A DNA stretch of 64,000 bases, from contig NZ_JAHMHW010000005.1 of NCBI RefSeq assembly GCF_020169515.1, forward strand, positions 1 to 64,000. Reading direction: 5' to 3'. Positions 62,134-64,000 of this stretch are shown one piece after another (the first letter of the stretch is position 1; the number at the start of each line of letters is the position of its first letter). The position numbers and the translations under genes are program-made. A model generated the notes under the pieces. That model did no database searches, was not told where the DNA came from, and was given only the letters and a program-made list of their open reading frames with translations. The stretch comes from Paenibacillus vietnamensis. GTDB lineage: Bacteria > Bacillota > Bacilli > Paenibacillales > Paenibacillaceae.

Positions 62134-63727
62134 CATGCTGGTCGTCGACGACGAACGCTTTGCCGTGCAGGGAATCAGCCGTGCCATCGACTGGAGGGAC
62201 CTGCCGATCGGATGCATCCATGAAGCATACGGCTTGAAGGATGCCGCAGCCATAGCGGCCGAGCATAAGCTCCACCTGCTCATTGTCGATATCGAGATGC
62301 CGGGGACGAGCGGTTTCGAGGTGATGGACAAGATCAAAGAAAGCCACCCCGATATCGAGACGATTTTTTTGACGGCACATGCCGACTTCTCCTATGCGCA
62401 GCGTGCGATTCAAATGGGCAGCTACGATTATATTTTGAAGCCCTTCGACCATGACCAGCTAAAGGCTGTCGTGCGGGACGCGATCGGGAAGATCGGGGAG
62501 GATGAGGAGCAGCACCTCTTCCTGCAGCAATATCAGCAGTATCTCGGTTTATGGGAGAAGCAGAGGCCGGTGCTGGTCGAGCGTTTCTGGCAGGACCTGC
62601 TTCAGGGGCGTACAATTCCGACGGACGGATACCTGGCGTACGCGGCGGAGCTGTACGGCCTGCCGATTCAGGCCGACGACCGGGTCGTCCCCGTCCTGAT
62701 CAGCCTGGAGTCGTGGAACCAGAAGCTGACGGCAAGAGAAGAGGCGATACTGGAGTTTGCGCTCGGCAATATCGCCTCGGAAACGTTCGGCGGCGTCTAC
62801 CCCGGTGAAATCGTGAAGGTGCCGGGCGGCCAGATGGCGATTCTGCGTCCCGACGGCTCCGAGGCGTATGACGAAGCCCGCATAGCCGATACATGCGGGA
62901 AGCTGATTGCCGCCTGCCAGCAATATTTGCACTGCACGCTCACCTGCTACGTGGGCAAGCCGGTCAACGTCGGCAGCGTAAGCGAAGCATACGGCCGGCT
63001 GCAGGAAATGGAGCGTTACAACATCCATGAAGTCAATCGGGTGATGTTTCTGGATAAGGAAGAGCCGCGGCACTCCGGCGCGGCCTCCTTCAAATGGCCG
63101 GATATTCGCGTCCTGCTGGATATGAACAAGCACGAGGAGGCTGTACGGAAGACGTACCAGGCGTTCGAGGAGATGGAGCGGGAGTCGGCCGGCACGGAGG
63201 CGCTGGAAGCTTTTTACGTTCACATCGTCGGCCTTGTGTTCCAGATGCTGCATGAGCGGAACCTGTCCGTGCATGACGTATTCGAATCCAGGGAGCTGAT
63301 GGACGGCCCGGCCGTTACGGCTTCGATTCCCCGCATGAAAAGCTGGACGAGGCAGACGCTGGAGAAGCTGGCCTCCGCCTTGTCCGCGTCAGGCGGCAGC
63401 CATTCGGCGATTGTGGAGCGGGTATGTCAATATATTAAGGCCAATCTCGCTTCCGAAATCGGCCGGGACGATCTGGCGGCCGTCGTCCATTTGAATCCGG
63501 CTTATTTGTCCCGGCTGTTCAAGAAAGTGAAGGGCGTTTCGATGTCGGATTACATGCTGGCCGAGAAGATGGACCGCGCCAAAACGCTGCTGACGACGAC
63601 CAATCTCAAGGTCACGACTATTGCGGAGCAGGTCGGCTGCAGCCATTATACGTATTTCTCCAAGCTGTTCCGCAAGGCAGTCGGCGTAACGCCGCAGGAA
63701 TACCGGAAAAGCTACCAGTCCGTCTAG
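62126..63727 (+). CDS. YesN-like response regulator (receiver + AraC DNA-binding)
   Basis: A 533-residue regulator. The receiver domain (1-120) has acidic residues D8-D9-E10 and phosphoacceptor D55 in LLIVDIEMPGTSG. A helical linker region spans 130-425. The AraC domain (about 430-530) includes NPAYLSRLFKKVKG and YFSKLFRKAVGVTPQEYRK. Partner of the kinase at 60391, and likely activator of the importer that begins at 63882. Confidence 0.94.
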   Translation: MYNMLVVDDERFAVQGISRAIDWRDLPIGCIHEAYGLKDAAAIAAEHKLHLLIVDIEMPGTSGFEVMDKIKESHPDIETIFLTAHADFSYAQRAIQMGSYDYILKPFDHDQLKAVVRDAIGKIGEDEEQHLFLQQYQQYLGLWEKQRPVLVERFWQDLLQGRTIPTDGYLAYAAELYGLPIQADDRVVPVLISLESWNQKLTAREEAILEFALGNIASETFGGVYPGEIVKVPGGQMAILRPDGSEAYDEARIADTCGKLIAACQQYLHCTLTCYVGKPVNVGSVSEAYGRLQEMERYNIHEVNRVMFLDKEEPRHSGAASFKWPDIRVLLDMNKHEEAVRKTYQAFEEMERESAGTEALEAFYVHIVGLVFQMLHERNLSVHDVFESRELMDGPAVTASIPRMKSWTRQTLEKLASALSASGGSHSAIVERVCQYIKANLASEIGRDDLAAVVHLNPAYLSRLFKKVKGVSMSDYMLAEKMDRAKTLLTTTNLKVTTIAEQVGCSHYTYFSKLFRKAVGVTPQEYRKSYQSV

Positions 63728-63735
63728 AATGGAGA

Positions 63736-63766
63736 GGCTCCTCGGCTTAAGCTGCGGAGCCGTTTT
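63736..63766 (+). terminator. probable terminator
   Basis: GGCTCC...GGAGCC with inner pairing TCGGCTTAAGCTG, followed by GTTTTG. It separates the two-component genes from the next operon. Confidence 0.7.
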
Positions 63767-63776
63767 GTATATTTAA

Positions 63777-63821
63777 ATGAAAGCGCATACGAAAAAGTCA
63801 CAGTTGTACATAACAAGTCAC
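63777..63821 (+). promoter_or_regulatory. cre-like site and direct repeats before the next importer
   Basis: ATGAAAGCGCATACG (63777-63791) matches the cre consensus except at the last base. AAGTCAC occurs at 63795 and 63815, 20 bp apart and in the same orientation, as expected for the YesN-like regulator encoded just upstream. Confidence 0.5.
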
Positions 63822-63881
63822 CGCTTTTTCTATTTCGAATGCCCGGACTCTGGCAAACTGATAGCAAGAGGAGGTCGTAGC

Positions 63882-64000
63882 ATGAAAACTACCGCCGGAG
63901 CCGGATGGCTCGCAAAGCCTGTCGTCAAAAGCCGGAGCCTGCAGACGATATGGCGCTACCGCTACTTGTATTTGCTGGGTCTGCCGGGCATCGTCTACTT
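63882..64000 (+). CDS. sugar ABC transporter permease, LplB-like (cut by window end)
   Basis: Only the first 39 codons are present. GAGGAGG precedes the ATG. A basic N-terminal tail (MKTTAGAGWLAKP) leads into the first membrane helix YRYLYLLGLPGIVYF, the usual start of LplB-type permeases. By analogy with the other two loci a second permease and a binding lipoprotein should follow. Confidence 0.75.
   Translation, partial: MKTTAGAGWLAKPVVKSRSLQTIWRYRYLYLLGLPGIVY

Overview
The window looks like chromosome of a Paenibacillaceae bacterium (Paenibacillus or a close relative). The reasons are the moderately high GC, strong AGGAGG ribosome sites, many GTG/TTG starts, a SpoVB-type flippase and a KinB-type sporulation kinase. 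It also has several YesM/YesN two-component pairs, each beside a three-gene sugar importer of the LplA/LplB/LplC type. There are no rRNA, tRNA, phage or CRISPR features. The region is a patchwork of carbohydrate-scavenging loci with decayed genes and intergenic repeats between them.

1-22,000: a GH42 beta-galactosidase sits divergent from an AraC regulator. Two very large cytoplasmic heparinase II/III-type lyases follow (3672-6839 and 12054-15464), with a 1601-residue secreted multidomain protein between them. Next come a membrane-bound AraC-type regulator and a complete sugar/oligosaccharide ABC importer (two permeases and a lipoprotein). The two lyase genes share a conserved upstream block, which implies joint control. 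The likely substrate is a uronic-acid-containing polysaccharide. A GH88 unsaturated glucuronyl hydrolase at 36527, very like the characterised enzyme of Bacillus sp. GL1, could finish the products.

22,000-39,300: a GH31 enzyme, a bacterial SET-domain protein, a KinB-like kinase, two GH43 enzymes with a gene remnant between them, a LysM-GMC oxidoreductase fusion, SpoVB, a lipid-anchored phosphodiesterase-like protein, the AraC/GH88 divergent pair, and a third GH43.

39,300-47,300: the most unusual locus. A regulator made of an excisionase-type helix-turn-helix fused to a full SsuA-like binding domain (39359-40531) is divergent from an operon. The operon encodes an AprA-like flavoprotein, an AprB-like two-cluster ferredoxin, a paralogous SsuA-like lipoprotein, an SsuC-like permease and an SsuB-like ATPase. 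CymR-like boxes and a leader hairpin lie between the two transcription units. I infer a sulfur-compound import and redox system. A second GMC oxidoreductase follows.

47,300-64,000: a composite pseudogene (GH35 tail joined to a decayed GH29 fucosidase), then a YesN/YesM pair divergent from an importer-ThuA-Gfo/Idh operon with paired direct repeats at its promoter. Then come tandem palindromic repeats, an AlkA-type glycosylase, an endonuclease/phosphatase-fold protein, and a second YesM/YesN pair followed by another permease cut by the window end. Three families of intergenic repeats recur across the window.
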